Source of the DNA: an uncultured Alistipes sp.
GTDB lineage: Bacteria > Bacteroidota > Bacteroidia > Bacteroidales > Rikenellaceae
NCBI GenBank assembly: GCA_910576555.1
Contig: CAJTIY010000001.1
Coordinates: 62,001 to 126,000, forward strand
DNA length: 64,000 nt
Direction of reading: 5' to 3'
Shown: in pieces, positions 1 to 8,759 of the stretch
Position numbering within the stretch: the stretch's first letter is position 1
Layout of the letters: the number at the start of each line of letters is the position of its first letter
Made by a program: the position numbers and the translations under genes
The notes under the pieces: model-generated
The model's input: only the letters and a program-made list of their open reading frames with translations
Database searches by the model: none
What the model was told of the DNA's origin: nothing

Positions 1-560
1 TTCGAGCAGTTGGTGATGATGGTCGGCATGCCGTAGGTGTCGTGGAACGCCTGCACGAAGTGGTCGGAGGAGGCTTTCGAGGCCGAGTAGGGCGAGTGGG
101 GGTCGTAGGGCGTCGTCTCGCTGAAGGGGGCGTCGCCGGCACCGAGCGCTCCGTAGACCTCGTCGGTCGAGACATGGTGGAACCGCTTGCCCTCCCACGC
201 CCCGTTCCAATGCTCTTTGGCGGCCTGCAGCAGCGTGAGCGTGCCGAGCACGTTGGTGCGCGCGAAGGTGAAGGGATCGCGGATCGAGCGGTCGACATGG
301 CTCTCGGCCGCCAGATGGATCACCCCGTCGATGTCGTAGCGGCGGAATACGGCGCGCACGGCCTCGACGTCGCAGACGTCGCCGCGCTCGAACGCATAGT
401 TTGGCGCCCCTTCCGTGTCGCGCAGGTTGGCCGGATTCCCGGCATAGGTGAGTTTGTCGAAGTTGACGATCCGGTAGTCGGGATACCGGGCTACGAGGCG
501 CCGCACGAGGTGCGAGCCGATGAATCCGGCACCGCCGGTGACGAGTATGCTGCGTTTCAT
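1..560 (-). CDS. rmlB: dTDP-glucose 4,6-dehydratase, C-terminal part outside window
   Basis: Second step of dTDP-L-rhamnose synthesis: an NAD-dependent dehydratase makes dTDP-4-keto-6-deoxyglucose for cell-surface polysaccharide. Reading leftward from the ATG at 560 the protein begins MKRSILVTGGAGFIGSHLVR, the glycine-rich dinucleotide-binding motif of the extended SDR family. It continues with HLAAESHVDRSI, STDEVYG and PYSASKASSDH; the last holds the YxxxK catalytic pair. About 186 codons are visible and the 3' part lies beyond base 1. It is the last visible gene of an A-C-D-B operon and starts one base after the rmlD stop. Confidence 0.95.
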   Translation of the reverse strand, partial: MKRSILVTGGAGFIGSHLVRRLVARYPDYRIVNFDKLTYAGNPANLRDTEGAPNYAFERGDVCDVEAVRAVFRRYDIDGVIHLAAESHVDRSIRDPFTFARTNVLGTLTLLQAAKEHWNGAWEGKRFHHVSTDEVYGALGAGDAPFSETTPYDPHSPYSASKASSDHFVQAFHDTYGMPTIITNCS

Positions 561-561
561 C

Positions 562-1437
562 CTATCGTTCGTTGCAGTTGTAGATACGGTGGAGGCAGTA
601 GCGCATCGATTCGCGCCAGTGGGGAATCTCGATGCCGAACGTGCGCTTGAGTTTCGACTTGTCGAGCACCGAGTAGGCCGGGCGGCGGGCCGCCGTGGGG
701 TAGTCGGCCGTGCGGCAGGGTTCGATCCGGCATTTGTCGTGCCCGACCGCCGCCGCGATCTCCACGGCGAAGTCGTACCACGAGCAGGCGCCCTCGTCGG
801 AGAAGTGGTAGGTGCCCTCGTTGCCGGCATACAGCCCCTTTTCGACGATCGAGAAGATCGCCAGCGCGAGGTCGCCCGCATAGGTCGGCGTGCCGGTCTG
901 GTCGAAGACCACGTTCAGGCGCTCGCGTTCGGCCGTCAGGCGCAGCATCGTCTTCAGAAAGTTGTGCCCGTACTCGGAATAGAGCCATGACGTGCGCAGG
1001 ATCAGGTGCTTGCACCCCGAAGCGCGGATCGCCTCCTCGCCGGCCAGCTTCGTGCGGCCGTAGACGCTTTGCGGCGCCGCGTGCGACTCCTCGGTGTAGG
1101 GCTCCGGCGAGGCGCCGTCGAAGACGTAGTCCGTCGAGATGTGGATGAGCGTAGCGTCCGCCTCGCGCACCGCGGCAGCCAGCACTCCCGCTGCCTCGCG
1201 GTTGAGTCGGTCGGCCGCGGCCTCTTCGCGCTCGGCGCGTTCGACGTCGGTGTAGGCCGCGCAGTTGACCACGACGTCGATGCGGCGCTCCGCCATCGTG
1301 CGGCGAATCGCCCCGGCATCGGTGATGTCGAGCTCGGCGGCATCCGTAAAGAGGTAGTCGTTGGAGGCCGCGCTGCCCAGTCGGCGCATCTCGCTGCCCA
1401 GCTGTCCGCTGGCTCCGGTGACCAAAACGTTAAGCAT
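562..1437 (-). CDS. rmlD: dTDP-4-dehydrorhamnose reductase
   Basis: Final step of dTDP-L-rhamnose synthesis: NAD(P)H-dependent reduction of dTDP-4-keto-L-rhamnose in the cytoplasm. The 291-residue protein opens with VLVTGASGQLGSEMRRLG, a GxxGxxG Rossmann loop. It has the family's NCAAYTDVERAE segment, STDYVFDG, and the catalytic YGRTK in an extended-SDR setting. Its length is typical of RmlD. The start at 1437 overlaps the end of rmlC by 8 bases and the stop is 1 base from rmlB, so translation is probably coupled. Confidence 0.96.
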   Translation of the reverse strand: MLNVLVTGASGQLGSEMRRLGSAASNDYLFTDAAELDITDAGAIRRTMAERRIDVVVNCAAYTDVERAEREEAAADRLNREAAGVLAAAVREADATLIHISTDYVFDGASPEPYTEESHAAPQSVYGRTKLAGEEAIRASGCKHLILRTSWLYSEYGHNFLKTMLRLTAERERLNVVFDQTGTPTYAGDLALAIFSIVEKGLYAGNEGTYHFSDEGACSWYDFAVEIAAAVGHDKCRIEPCRTADYPTAARRPAYSVLDKSKLKRTFGIEIPHWRESMRYCLHRIYNCNER

Positions 1438-2002
1438 AGTAGTCTGTCTTATAATCGAAAAGTTCCGCGGCCTCCGCCAGCGGCGGATAGCGGCCGTCCT
1501 TGTCCGAGAGCAGTATCTCCCCGGGGGCGAGCCCCCAGTTGATGCCTATCTGCGGGTCGTTCCAAGCGATGCCGCCCTCCGACGCGGGCGCGTAGGGACG
1601 GTCGCACTTATATTGGAACAGCGCCTCATCGCTCAATACGGCGAAGCCGTGGGCGAAGCCGCGGGGGATGAAGAGCTGGCGGCGGTTCGCGTCGGAGAGC
1701 TCCACGGCGACGTGGCGTCCGAACGTGGGCGAGCCGCGGCGGATGTCGACCGCGACGTCGAGCACCCGGCCCCGCACCGCACGCACGAGCTTCGACTGGG
1801 CGTGGTCGCCTTTCTGGAAGTGAAGCCCCCGCACCACGCCGCGGCGCGACAGCGATTCGTTGTCCTGCACGAAGCGCACCGGCCGCACCAGCGCGTCGAA
1901 ATCACGTTGCGCGTAACTCTCGAAGAAATACCCGCGCACATCGCCGAATACCTCGGGCTCGAGGATCACGACGCCCTCGATGTCGGTTGCGATCGCTTTC
2001 AT
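1430..2002 (-). CDS. rmlC: dTDP-4-dehydrorhamnose 3,5-epimerase
   Basis: Third enzyme of the rhamnose pathway, a cupin-fold epimerase acting on dTDP-4-keto-6-deoxyglucose. I chose the ATG at 2002 because it gives 190 residues starting MKAIATDIEGVVILEPEVFG, the normal length. A longer reading frame upstream runs through rmlA and is not coding. Visible family hallmarks are DVRGYFFESY, VRFVQDNESLSRRGVVRGLH, and FIPRGFAHGFAVLSDEA with the cupin His residues. Its ATG overlaps the rmlA stop as ATGA (1999-2002), a coupled-translation junction. Confidence 0.96.
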   Translation of the reverse strand: MKAIATDIEGVVILEPEVFGDVRGYFFESYAQRDFDALVRPVRFVQDNESLSRRGVVRGLHFQKGDHAQSKLVRAVRGRVLDVAVDIRRGSPTFGRHVAVELSDANRRQLFIPRGFAHGFAVLSDEALFQYKCDRPYAPASEGGIAWNDPQIGINWGLAPGEILLSDKDGRYPPLAEAAELFDYKTDYYA

Positions 2003-2895
2003 GACCTGTGGGCTCGGGTTCGTTCGTCGGCCAGCTTCAGCAGGTAGCGGCCGTATTGGTTGCCGGCCATCGGGGCGGCCAGCGCACGTACTTTTTCCCG
2101 GTCGATCCAACCCCGACGATAGGCGATCCCCTCCAGACAGGCGATCTTGAGTCCCTGACGCTTCTCGATCACCTCCACGAAGATCGAGGCCTCGGCCAGC
2201 GAATCGTGGGTCCCTGTGTCGAGCCATGCGAAGCCGCGCGGAAGTGTCTGCACCTTCAGCCGCCCGGCCTGCAGGAAGGTCTGGTTGACCGAGGTGATCT
2301 CCAGTTCGCCGCGCGCCGAGGGGCGGATCCGCCCGGCGATATCGACCACCTCGTTGGGGTAGAAGTAGAGCCCCACCACGGCGTAGTCGGATTTGGGGCG
2401 GGCCGGCTTCTCCTCGATCGAGAGGCAGTTGCCTGCCTCGTCGAACTCGGCGACGCCGTAGCGTTCGGGATCGTCGACACGATAGCCGAACACGGTCGCA
2501 CGGCCCTGCCGCTCGGCGTCGCGCACGGCCTGCTCGAGCATGCCCGTGAATCCGGCACCGTAGAAGATGTTGTCGCCCAGCACGAGGCAGACGGCATCGT
2601 CGCCGATGAACTCGCGCCCGATGAGGAATGCCTGCGCCAGCCCGTCGGGCGACGGCTGCTCGGCATATTCGAGCCGCACGCCGAAGTCGCTTCCGTCGCC
2701 CAGCAGACGGCGGAAGGAGGGCAGATCGGCCGGAGTCGAGATGACCAGTATCTCGCGGATGCCCGCCAGCAGCAGCACCGAGATCGGATAGTAGATCATC
2801 GGCTTGTCGTAGACGGGCAGCAACTGCTTGCTGACACCTTTGGTGATGGGGTAGAGGCGGGTGCCGGAGCCTCCGGCCAATACGATTCCTTTCAT
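1999..2895 (-). CDS. rmlA: glucose-1-phosphate thymidylyltransferase
   Basis: First enzyme of dTDP-rhamnose synthesis, joining dTTP and glucose-1-phosphate. The start at 2895 gives 298 residues beginning MKGIVLAGGSGTRLYPIT, the nucleotidyltransferase signature G-G-x-G-T-R-L. An ATG two codons upstream (2901) is an alternative. Further hallmarks: KQLLPVYDKPMIYYPIS, YAEQPSPDGLAQAFLIG, VLGDNIFYG and AWLDTGTHDSL. It is the first gene of the rmlACDB run, 57 bases behind a good Bacteroidetes -7 element. Confidence 0.96.
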   Translation of the reverse strand: MKGIVLAGGSGTRLYPITKGVSKQLLPVYDKPMIYYPISVLLLAGIREILVISTPADLPSFRRLLGDGSDFGVRLEYAEQPSPDGLAQAFLIGREFIGDDAVCLVLGDNIFYGAGFTGMLEQAVRDAERQGRATVFGYRVDDPERYGVAEFDEAGNCLSIEEKPARPKSDYAVVGLYFYPNEVVDIAGRIRPSARGELEITSVNQTFLQAGRLKVQTLPRGFAWLDTGTHDSLAEASIFVEVIEKRQGLKIACLEGIAYRRGWIDREKVRALAAPMAGNQYGRYLLKLADERTRAHRS

Positions 2896-2951
2896 GGGCA
2901 TGCTTCTTATTGCTTCCGTGCGGCGCGTGCGGACCGCACCGGTCGCAGTTG

Positions 2952-2982
2952 CAAAGATAATGTTATTTCGCGAATCGGAAAA
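2952..2982 (-). promoter_or_regulatory. predicted promoter of rmlACDB
   Basis: On the minus strand TATCTTTG (2952-2959) matches the Bacteroidetes -7 consensus TAnnTTTG. A weak TTTT at 2979-2982 sits 19 bp upstream, where the -33 TTTG is expected. It points into rmlA. Confidence 0.6.
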
Positions 2983-3050
2983 TCCCCTCCCCATATAAGT
3001 AAGCGACGTATACAATCACAAATATGACTATTATCAATAATATATTGAAG

Positions 3051-3073
3051 AAAAACCCCGAATGATTCGAGGT
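3051..3073 (-). terminator. isolated terminator-like hairpin
   Basis: Read on the minus strand, ACCTCGAA (3073-3066) and TTCGGGGT (3062-3055) form an 8-bp stem with one G-T pair and a 3-base loop, followed by TTTTT. No minus-strand gene ends here, so its client is unclear. It lies upstream of the rml promoter. Confidence 0.4.
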
Positions 3074-3076
3074 TCG

Positions 3077-3108
3077 TTTGGCGGAACCGAGCGATCGGCG
3101 CACCTTTG
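3077..3108 (+). promoter_or_regulatory. candidate promoter of the 3239 gene
   Basis: TTTG at 3077-3080, 20 bp spacer, CACCTTTG at 3101-3108, which is 7 of 8 to TAnnTTTG. It implies a leader of about 125 nt that includes an inverted repeat CGGAC/GTCCG near 3203-3219. Confidence 0.4.
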
Positions 3109-3238
3109 CCCGGGACTTAAAAAATCGACCGAAAAGCGTGAAATTTAAATCGAACGGTCGCTCGGTGACGAAGGTTCGGACGAGGACGATAAATTTATTG
3201 ACGGACAATGACGTCCGACCTTAAAAGACGTATCGACT

Positions 3239-3649
3239 ATGAAAAACAACCCGAGTTACCTCTGCCACATCGCGCTGGTGAAACTGATCGACAAACTGTT
3301 CTATCAGAAACACGATTCGCGCCGCACCCACAAACGTGCTTACGAACTGATCATTCGCCCTCTGTTCGGTATCTGCGAGGACACGTTCCGCAACTACCGC
3401 AAGTTTCCCGAAGAGCGTTTGACCGAGGACGCGTGTCTTCCGCATCTGAAGCTGATTCTGACGATCGACGTCGAAACGCTCAAGGCGCTTCCGATGAAAG
3501 AAGCCGAACGTTTTCTCGCCATGCTCTGCGATACGATCGCCGACGCTTCCAAGCGGATGAAGAACAAACCCCGCGAACTACCGACGGCGTCGCGGCTCCG
3601 ACGCTGCATGATACGTGCGCTCGCTGAAGAATCGGCCCGAACCGAGTGA
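3239..3649 (+). CDS. small conserved-looking protein of unknown function
   Basis: 136 residues, cytoplasmic by composition, no signal peptide or membrane segment. It is rich in Arg and Lys and looks all-helical (segments such as HDSRRTHKRAYELIIRPLFG and CEDTFRNYRKFPEER, then a C-terminal helix rich in basic residues). I do not recognise the family. The pattern of basic helices would fit a nucleic-acid-binding or regulatory protein, but that is only inference. It stands alone between a candidate promoter and a strong terminator and so appears to be a real monocistronic gene. Confidence 0.65.
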   Translation: MKNNPSYLCHIALVKLIDKLFYQKHDSRRTHKRAYELIIRPLFGICEDTFRNYRKFPEERLTEDACLPHLKLILTIDVETLKALPMKEAERFLAMLCDTIADASKRMKNKPRELPTASRLRRCMIRALAEESARTE

Positions 3650-3671
3650 CGCAACTCCGTTTTTTCGGGTA

Positions 3672-3704
3672 GGGAGCGATCTGCGGATCGCTCCCTGTTT
3701 TTTT
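3672..3704 (+). terminator. strong intrinsic terminator
   Basis: Perfect 10-bp stem (3672-3681 with 3686-3695), tetraloop TGCG, then a run of seven T. It ends the 3239 gene. Confidence 0.9.
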
Positions 3705-3801
3705 GCGTCCGAAGTCCCGATGGCGGTGCGGGCGGATAGGTATAAATACTTATTTGATGCTGAATCGTCGGCGGGCATGCGCTCCGAGCCGATCATTTTC
3801 G

Positions 3802-3809
3802 TATTTTTG
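3802..3809 (+). promoter_or_regulatory. -7 promoter element before nspC
   Basis: TATTTTTG fits TAnnTTTG. No convincing TTTG lies 19-20 bp upstream. The implied leader to the ATG at 3943 is about 130 nt. Confidence 0.4.
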
Positions 3810-3942
3810 CATGCGGTCCGAAGCCGGATAGGGGCGGATGCTCTGCCGGCACGACGATCCTTCGGGGAGCTGCCGTTCCGGGGAATGGCGACCCGAAAGC
3901 GACCGGCGTCGGACCGCACATGCTTGTCAAACCGAATCTGCG

Positions 3943-5082
3943 ATGATCGACTTCACGAAACTGCCCTCGCCGTGCTATGCGCTCGACGAAACGTTGCTCG
4001 ATGCCAATCTCGCCGTGATCGACCGCGTGCGCCGCGAATCGGGCGCCGAGGTGATCGTGGCGCTGAAGGCGTGCGCCATGTGGCGCATATTCCCGCAATT
4101 GGCCCTCCATTCCGACGGGGCGACGGCTTCGTCGGCCGCCGAGGCGCGTCTCGTGCGCGAAGAGTTCGGCCGTCCGGCGCACACGTATGCACCGGTCTAC
4201 ACCGACCGCAACATCGACGAGATCATCGCCTGCAGCGACCACATCACCTTCAACTCCGTGTCGCAGTTCCGTCGCTTCGGCCAGCGGGCGCTCATCAACG
4301 GCCTTTCGTGCGGCCTGCGCATCAACCCGCAATACTCTCCCGTCGAGACCGATCTCTACAACCCCTGCGTTGCCGGTTCGCGGCTGGGCGTGACCGCCGC
4401 GCAGCTCGAGGAGCAGGGCGGCCTTCCCGAGGGGATCGAGGGATTGCACTTCCACGTGTTGTGCGAATCGCGTCCGGAGCACCTGCGGCTGGCGCTTGAG
4501 GCCGTCGAGCGGCACTTCGGGGCGCTGCTCGACCGCGTGAAGTGGCTCAACATGGGCGGCGGCCATCTGATGACCCACGCCGACTACGACTGCGACGAAC
4601 TGATCGCCGTGCTGCGGAGCTTCGGGGCCCGGCATCCGCACCTGCGCCTGATTCTCGAGCCGGGCAGCGCCTTCACGTGGCGCACGGGCTATCTGGTGTC
4701 GACCGTGGAGGACATCGTGGAGAACGAGGGCACGGCGACGGCCATGCTCGACGTATCGTTCGCCTGCCATATGCCCGACTGCCTCGAAATGCCCTACAAA
4801 CCGGCGATCGTGGGGGCCCACGATCCCGGGTCGGGCGAACGGCGCTGGCGCATGGGCGGCACGAGCTGCCTCGCGGGCGACTTCTGCGGTGACTGGGCCT
4901 TCGACCGTGCGCCGCAGGTGGGCGACCGAATCGTCTTCGAGGACATGATCCACTACACGATGGTCAAGACCACGATGTTCAACGGCGTGGAGCACCCCTC
5001 GATCGTCATCGTCCATCGCGACGGCAGCGTGGAGACGGTCCGCCGCTTCGGCTACGAGGACTACAAGTGCCGCATGTCGTGA
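3943..5082 (+). CDS. nspC: carboxynorspermidine decarboxylase
   Basis: PLP enzyme of the fold-type III (alanine racemase-like) group that decarboxylates carboxynorspermidine or carboxyspermidine in the alternative polyamine pathway. The start at 3943 gives 379 residues beginning MIDFTKLPSPCYALDE, the N-terminus seen in NspC; longer upstream readings lack family similarity. Visible landmarks: VALKACAMW with the PLP-binding Lys, EGLHFHVLCES, WLNMGGGH, LEPGSAF, and near the C-terminus GTSCLAGDFCGDW with the catalytic Cys region. The partner dehydrogenase is not adjacent. It may be co-transcribed with the cysteate synthase 63 bases downstream. Confidence 0.9.
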   Translation: MIDFTKLPSPCYALDETLLDANLAVIDRVRRESGAEVIVALKACAMWRIFPQLALHSDGATASSAAEARLVREEFGRPAHTYAPVYTDRNIDEIIACSDHITFNSVSQFRRFGQRALINGLSCGLRINPQYSPVETDLYNPCVAGSRLGVTAAQLEEQGGLPEGIEGLHFHVLCESRPEHLRLALEAVERHFGALLDRVKWLNMGGGHLMTHADYDCDELIAVLRSFGARHPHLRLILEPGSAFTWRTGYLVSTVEDIVENEGTATAMLDVSFACHMPDCLEMPYKPAIVGAHDPGSGERRWRMGGTSCLAGDFCGDWAFDRAPQVGDRIVFEDMIHYTMVKTTMFNGVEHPSIVIVHRDGSVETVRRFGYEDYKCRMS

Positions 5083-5145
5083 CCGGCACAGCGCTCCGCC
5101 GACGGTAGAAGCCTGCTTGATCGAACACATAATCCAAACGAGATA

Positions 5146-6438
5146 ATGAAAGATTTTACCCCAACCTCCTACACGCTCGAGTGCGTCGCCACGGGTCGTG
5201 AATTCGAAGACGAGGGCTGGATGCTCGACGACCGTTCGTGCAAAACGCCGTCGCTCGTCCGCACCAAATACGCCTGCAAGCAGCTCGAAGTGAAGAGCGA
5301 CGACTACGGACTCTACAAGTTCTGCGACTGGCTGCCCGTGCGCCGCATGCTCAAGGGCTCGTCGGCGCCGGTGACCTACAAGAGCAAGGGACTGGCCGCG
5401 CATCTGGGGCTGGAGAACCTCTGGATCACTTTCAACGGCTACAATCCGGCGATCGGCGCCGCGATGACCACCTGTTCGTTCAAGGAGACCGAGGCCTACT
5501 CGGTCTGCGCCCGTGCGGCGGAGGACGAGCGGCGCGTGCTGGTCGTGGCTTCGGCCGGCAACACGGCCCGCGCCTTCGCGAAGGTATGCTCGGACAACCG
5601 CATTCCGCTGCTGCTCTCGGTGCCCTACGACAACATCGGCGCCCTGTGGTTCGAGGAGGAGCTCGACCCCTGCGTGAAGCTGATCTGCTGCGAGCGGGGC
5701 GGCGACTATTTCGATGCGATCCACCTCTCCAATTTGGCACTGAAAGGGGAGGGCTTCTATGCCGAAGGCGGAGCCAAGAACGTGGCGCGCCGCGACGGCA
5801 TGGCCACGACCGTGCTTTCGGCCGTGACGACCATCGGACGCATTCCCGACTACTATTTTCAGGCCGTGGGCAGCGGTACGGGCGCCATCGCCGCATGGGA
5901 GGCCAACCAGCGCCTCGTCGAGGACGGCCGCTTCGGCTCGAACCTCATGAAGCTCATGGTGTCGCAGAACGCGCCCTTCGTACCGATGTACGACGCATGG
6001 CGTGCCGATTCGCGGCAGATGCTGCCCTACGAGGACGACAAGGCGCGCCGCGACGCGGAGATCATCGACGCGAAGGTGCTCTCGAACCGTCGGCCGCCCT
6101 ACGGCATCGTCGGCGGTCTCTACGATGCGCTGAAGGCCACGGGCGGCGACGTGCTCGTCGCGACGAACGCGCAGGCGCGCCGTGCGTGCAAGCTCTTCGA
6201 GGAGACGGAGGGCATCGACATCTACTCGGCGGCGGGCGTCGCCACGGCGTCGCTCGTCAAGGCGGTGGCCGACGGCCGTGTGGCGAAGGACGCTCTGGTG
6301 ATGCTCAACATCACGGGCGGCGGCGAGGCCCGTTTCAAGGAGGGCAAGGAGCTGCACCGCCTCGTGCCGAACCTCGTCTTCCCGCTGACGCCCGATCCCG
6401 ACGAGGTCGTGGCGAAGGTGACCGCGCTGTTCGCCTGA
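5146..6438 (+). CDS. cysteate synthase (threonine-synthase family)
   Basis: PLP-dependent beta-replacement enzyme of 430 residues. It resembles threonine synthase, but the PLP-lysine region reads TCSFKETEAYSV instead of the SFKDR of true threonine synthases. As I recall the family, this variant is typical of cysteate synthase, which makes L-cysteate from phosphoserine and sulfite. Other PLP-enzyme landmarks: VASAGNTARAF (phosphate loop region), AVGSGTGAIAAWEA, and a C-terminal NITGGGEARFKEG. Cysteate is the head-group precursor of the sulfonolipids reported from Alistipes, which fits the likely host. An N-terminal segment with CVATGREFEDEG resembles the short Zn-ribbon-like start of threonine synthases. 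Threonine synthase is the alternative call. Confidence 0.75.
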   Translation: MKDFTPTSYTLECVATGREFEDEGWMLDDRSCKTPSLVRTKYACKQLEVKSDDYGLYKFCDWLPVRRMLKGSSAPVTYKSKGLAAHLGLENLWITFNGYNPAIGAAMTTCSFKETEAYSVCARAAEDERRVLVVASAGNTARAFAKVCSDNRIPLLLSVPYDNIGALWFEEELDPCVKLICCERGGDYFDAIHLSNLALKGEGFYAEGGAKNVARRDGMATTVLSAVTTIGRIPDYYFQAVGSGTGAIAAWEANQRLVEDGRFGSNLMKLMVSQNAPFVPMYDAWRADSRQMLPYEDDKARRDAEIIDAKVLSNRRPPYGIVGGLYDALKATGGDVLVATNAQARRACKLFEETEGIDIYSAAGVATASLVKAVADGRVAKDALVMLNITGGGEARFKEGKELHRLVPNLVFPLTPDPDEVVAKVTALFA

Positions 6439-6560
6439 TCGCGGACCCGATGCGCCGCGGGGCAGGGCTGCCGATCCGACAGCCGGTGCGCTTCCGCGGC
6501 AGCAGCACGGCGACGGGAACAGGAAACGGCATCGCGCGGTGCGAAAAACTACGGATATAG

Positions 6561-6591
6561 TTAGGAAAAACGACGCAAAAGCGTATCTTTG
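6561..6591 (+). promoter_or_regulatory. predicted promoter of the TonB-dependent receptor
   Basis: TATCTTTG at 6584-6591 with a poor TTAG 19 bp upstream. It lies downstream of the earliest possible reading-frame start at 6589, so the true start must be later (6667). Confidence 0.55.
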
Positions 6592-6666
6592 CGGCGGTTT
6601 GCGACGGGCCGGCAGCCGGACCCCGACCGAACCGCCGTTTTTTCATCTAACCCAAATTCATTTACA

Positions 6667-8670
6667 ATGGAACACATCCAAACCACACGGATCCCGTGTT
6701 TCCGGCGTTGGAACCGCAAAGGCTGGTCGGCCTTCGCGAGCCTCCGACAGTCGGTCATGATCGGTGTCCTCTGGGTCGGGATGTCCATGCTTTTGCTCGC
6801 GACGCAGGGTGCGTCGGCGCAGAATGCCGATACGGCCGCCGTCCTCCGGACGCTGCGGATCGACGAAGTCGGCATCGCGGGGAGTCAGACCTCCCCGACG
6901 CGCAGCTCCCTCGCGCAAACGCCGCTTTTCGATCGGAAAGCGCAGGCTGCGGCCCCCGTCCAGACGCTGGAGGCCGCTCTTCGCCTCGCGCCGTCGGTCG
7001 ACATCCGCGAACGCGGCGGCAAAGGCGCACAGGCGGACATCTCCATCCGGGGCGGCTCCTTCGACCAGACGATGGTCCTTCTCAACGGTATCGATTTCAC
7101 GGACGCCCGCACCGGGCACCAGTCCCACTCGCTGCCGGTCGATCTCGATTGCATTTCGGGCATCGATCTGGTCGACGGCGTGCCGGGCTTGGGGGCCTTC
7201 GCCGGGGCGGTCAATATCCGCACGGCACCGCTGCGCCCCACCTATCTGCGCATCGAAAGCGCCGGAGGCCAGCACGGCTATGCCTATGCCAATCTGTCGG
7301 GCGCCGTGACCTCGGGACGCTTCACGCTGCTGGGCGCGGGATCCTACCGCCGCAGCGACGGCTACCGCTACAATACCGATTTCGAGAACTACAACGCCTA
7401 CGTGCGGGCCTCCTACGAGGCGGAACGCGCCGGTTTCTTCGATTTTCAGGCCGGTTACCAGAACCGCGCCTTCGGGTCGAACGGCTTCTATGCCGCCTAC
7501 AATCCCGATCAGTGGGAGAAGACCTCCACGGCGCTGGCATCGCTGCGCTGGATCAAACGCATCGGACGACTCTCGCTCGGAGCTTCGGCGAGCTACCGCA
7601 AGAACTTCGACCGCTACGACTGGACGCGGGGCACGGTGTCGAACCGCCACAACACCGATAACGTCGGAGCGCGTCTCTGGGCCGACTGCGGCTGGAGGGG
7701 CGGTACGACGTCGTTCGGCGGCGACTACGCCTACAACCACATCTTCTCGACCAACCTCGGCCTGAAACTCCCGCACGCGCACGGCGACGGCTTCACCCAT
7801 GCCGATGCACGGCATACGGGCAACCTCTACCTGCGCCATACGAAGCAGTGGAAGCGGTTCGACGTCGCCGGTTCGGTCGGCGCGAGCATCACGCCCTACG
7901 GCACCACGGCGCTGTGGAGCCTTTCGGCCGGCTACCTTCTGGCGGAGGGGATGCGCCTCGAAGCCGGAGCGTCGCAGTCGATGCGGCTGCCCACCTTCAC
8001 CGATCTCTACTACACCTCCCAAGCGCAGGTCAACAACCTCGATCTGGGCCCGGAACGCGCTGTGACATACCGCATCGGCGCCGATTACCGGAAGAATCGG
8101 TGGAGCGCGTCGGCATTGGCCTACTACCGGGCCGGGCGCGACATCATCGACTGGGTATGGCACGACGAGGAGGACCCCGTTCCCGAATGGCGCAACAAAT
8201 GGCACTCCGAGCAGACGAGCCGGCTCGACACCTACGGCATCGAACTGGCGGCCGGTTACACGGCCGACGAAGGCGTGCTGCGCCGCGCGACTATCTCCTA
8301 CGCCTACGTAACGAACGACCGCAATAGCGACGTCATCGCCAAGAGCGCAATGGACTTCATGCGCCACAAGGCGGCGCTCTCGGTCGAGATTCGCTTCCTG
8401 CGCCGCATGTCGCTCGCCCTCACCGGATCGTTCTACGACCGCAACGGCAGCTACAACGAATTTCCCGTTCCGGGCGATCCTTCGCAGTTGCGGGTGCGCG
8501 ACTACGCGCCCTATTTCCTGCTCGACGGTCGTCTGCAGTGGGAGAAGGGCATGTGCCGCATCTTCGTCGACGCGACCAACATGACCGACACCCGTTATTG
8601 CGACATGGGCGGCATACCGCTGCCCGGGGCATGGGTCACGGGCGGCGTTGCGATCATGCTGGGCCGATAA
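6667..8670 (+). CDS. TonB-dependent outer-membrane receptor
   Basis: Outer-membrane active transporter of 667 residues in the BtuB/siderophore size class, clearly smaller than SusC proteins and without their N-terminal carboxypeptidase-like domain. The plug domain is seen in APVQTLEAALRLAPSVDIRE, ISIRGGSFDQTMVLLNGI and GAFAGAVNIRT. The rest is a run of Tyr- and Arg-rich beta-strands ending in the hydrophobic AWVTGGVAIMLGR. A signal peptide ends near GASAQ; its n-region is long, so the ATG at 6757 is a possible alternative start. Own promoter and terminator make it monocistronic. The substrate cannot be read from the sequence; cobamide, iron chelate or oligosaccharide are all open. Confidence 0.88.
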   Translation: MEHIQTTRIPCFRRWNRKGWSAFASLRQSVMIGVLWVGMSMLLLATQGASAQNADTAAVLRTLRIDEVGIAGSQTSPTRSSLAQTPLFDRKAQAAAPVQTLEAALRLAPSVDIRERGGKGAQADISIRGGSFDQTMVLLNGIDFTDARTGHQSHSLPVDLDCISGIDLVDGVPGLGAFAGAVNIRTAPLRPTYLRIESAGGQHGYAYANLSGAVTSGRFTLLGAGSYRRSDGYRYNTDFENYNAYVRASYEAERAGFFDFQAGYQNRAFGSNGFYAAYNPDQWEKTSTALASLRWIKRIGRLSLGASASYRKNFDRYDWTRGTVSNRHNTDNVGARLWADCGWRGGTTSFGGDYAYNHIFSTNLGLKLPHAHGDGFTHADARHTGNLYLRHTKQWKRFDVAGSVGASITPYGTTALWSLSAGYLLAEGMRLEAGASQSMRLPTFTDLYYTSQAQVNNLDLGPERAVTYRIGADYRKNRWSASALAYYRAGRDIIDWVWHDEEDPVPEWRNKWHSEQTSRLDTYGIELAAGYTADEGVLRRATISYAYVTNDRNSDVIAKSAMDFMRHKAALSVEIRFLRRMSLALTGSFYDRNGSYNEFPVPGDPSQLRVRDYAPYFLLDGRLQWEKGMCRIFVDATNMTDTRYCDMGGIPLPGAWVTGGVAIMLGR

Positions 8671-8759
8671 TCCCGGCGGAGGCTTCAGACCGCAGCGGCA
8701 CGAGCCCTGCCGGTCGCAAGGAGCCTGACGACACGCTACCTCATCCGGCTGCACCTCGA

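Noticed and set aside
2963..3208. 81-residue minus-strand frame with a hydrophobic tail
   Set aside because: It overlaps the rml promoter and a terminator-like hairpin; the hydrophobic run comes from an AT-rich intergenic stretch.
3793..6357. 854-residue open frame on the minus strand opposite nspC and cysteate synthase
   Set aside because: It is an antisense shadow caused by high GC and biased third positions. It has no family motif, is Arg/His/Val-rich, and both plus-strand genes have clear motifs.
6439..6583. Possible cobalamin riboswitch before the TonB-dependent receptor
   Set aside because: The region is GC-rich with short stems, but I could not find the conserved B12-box or core motifs.
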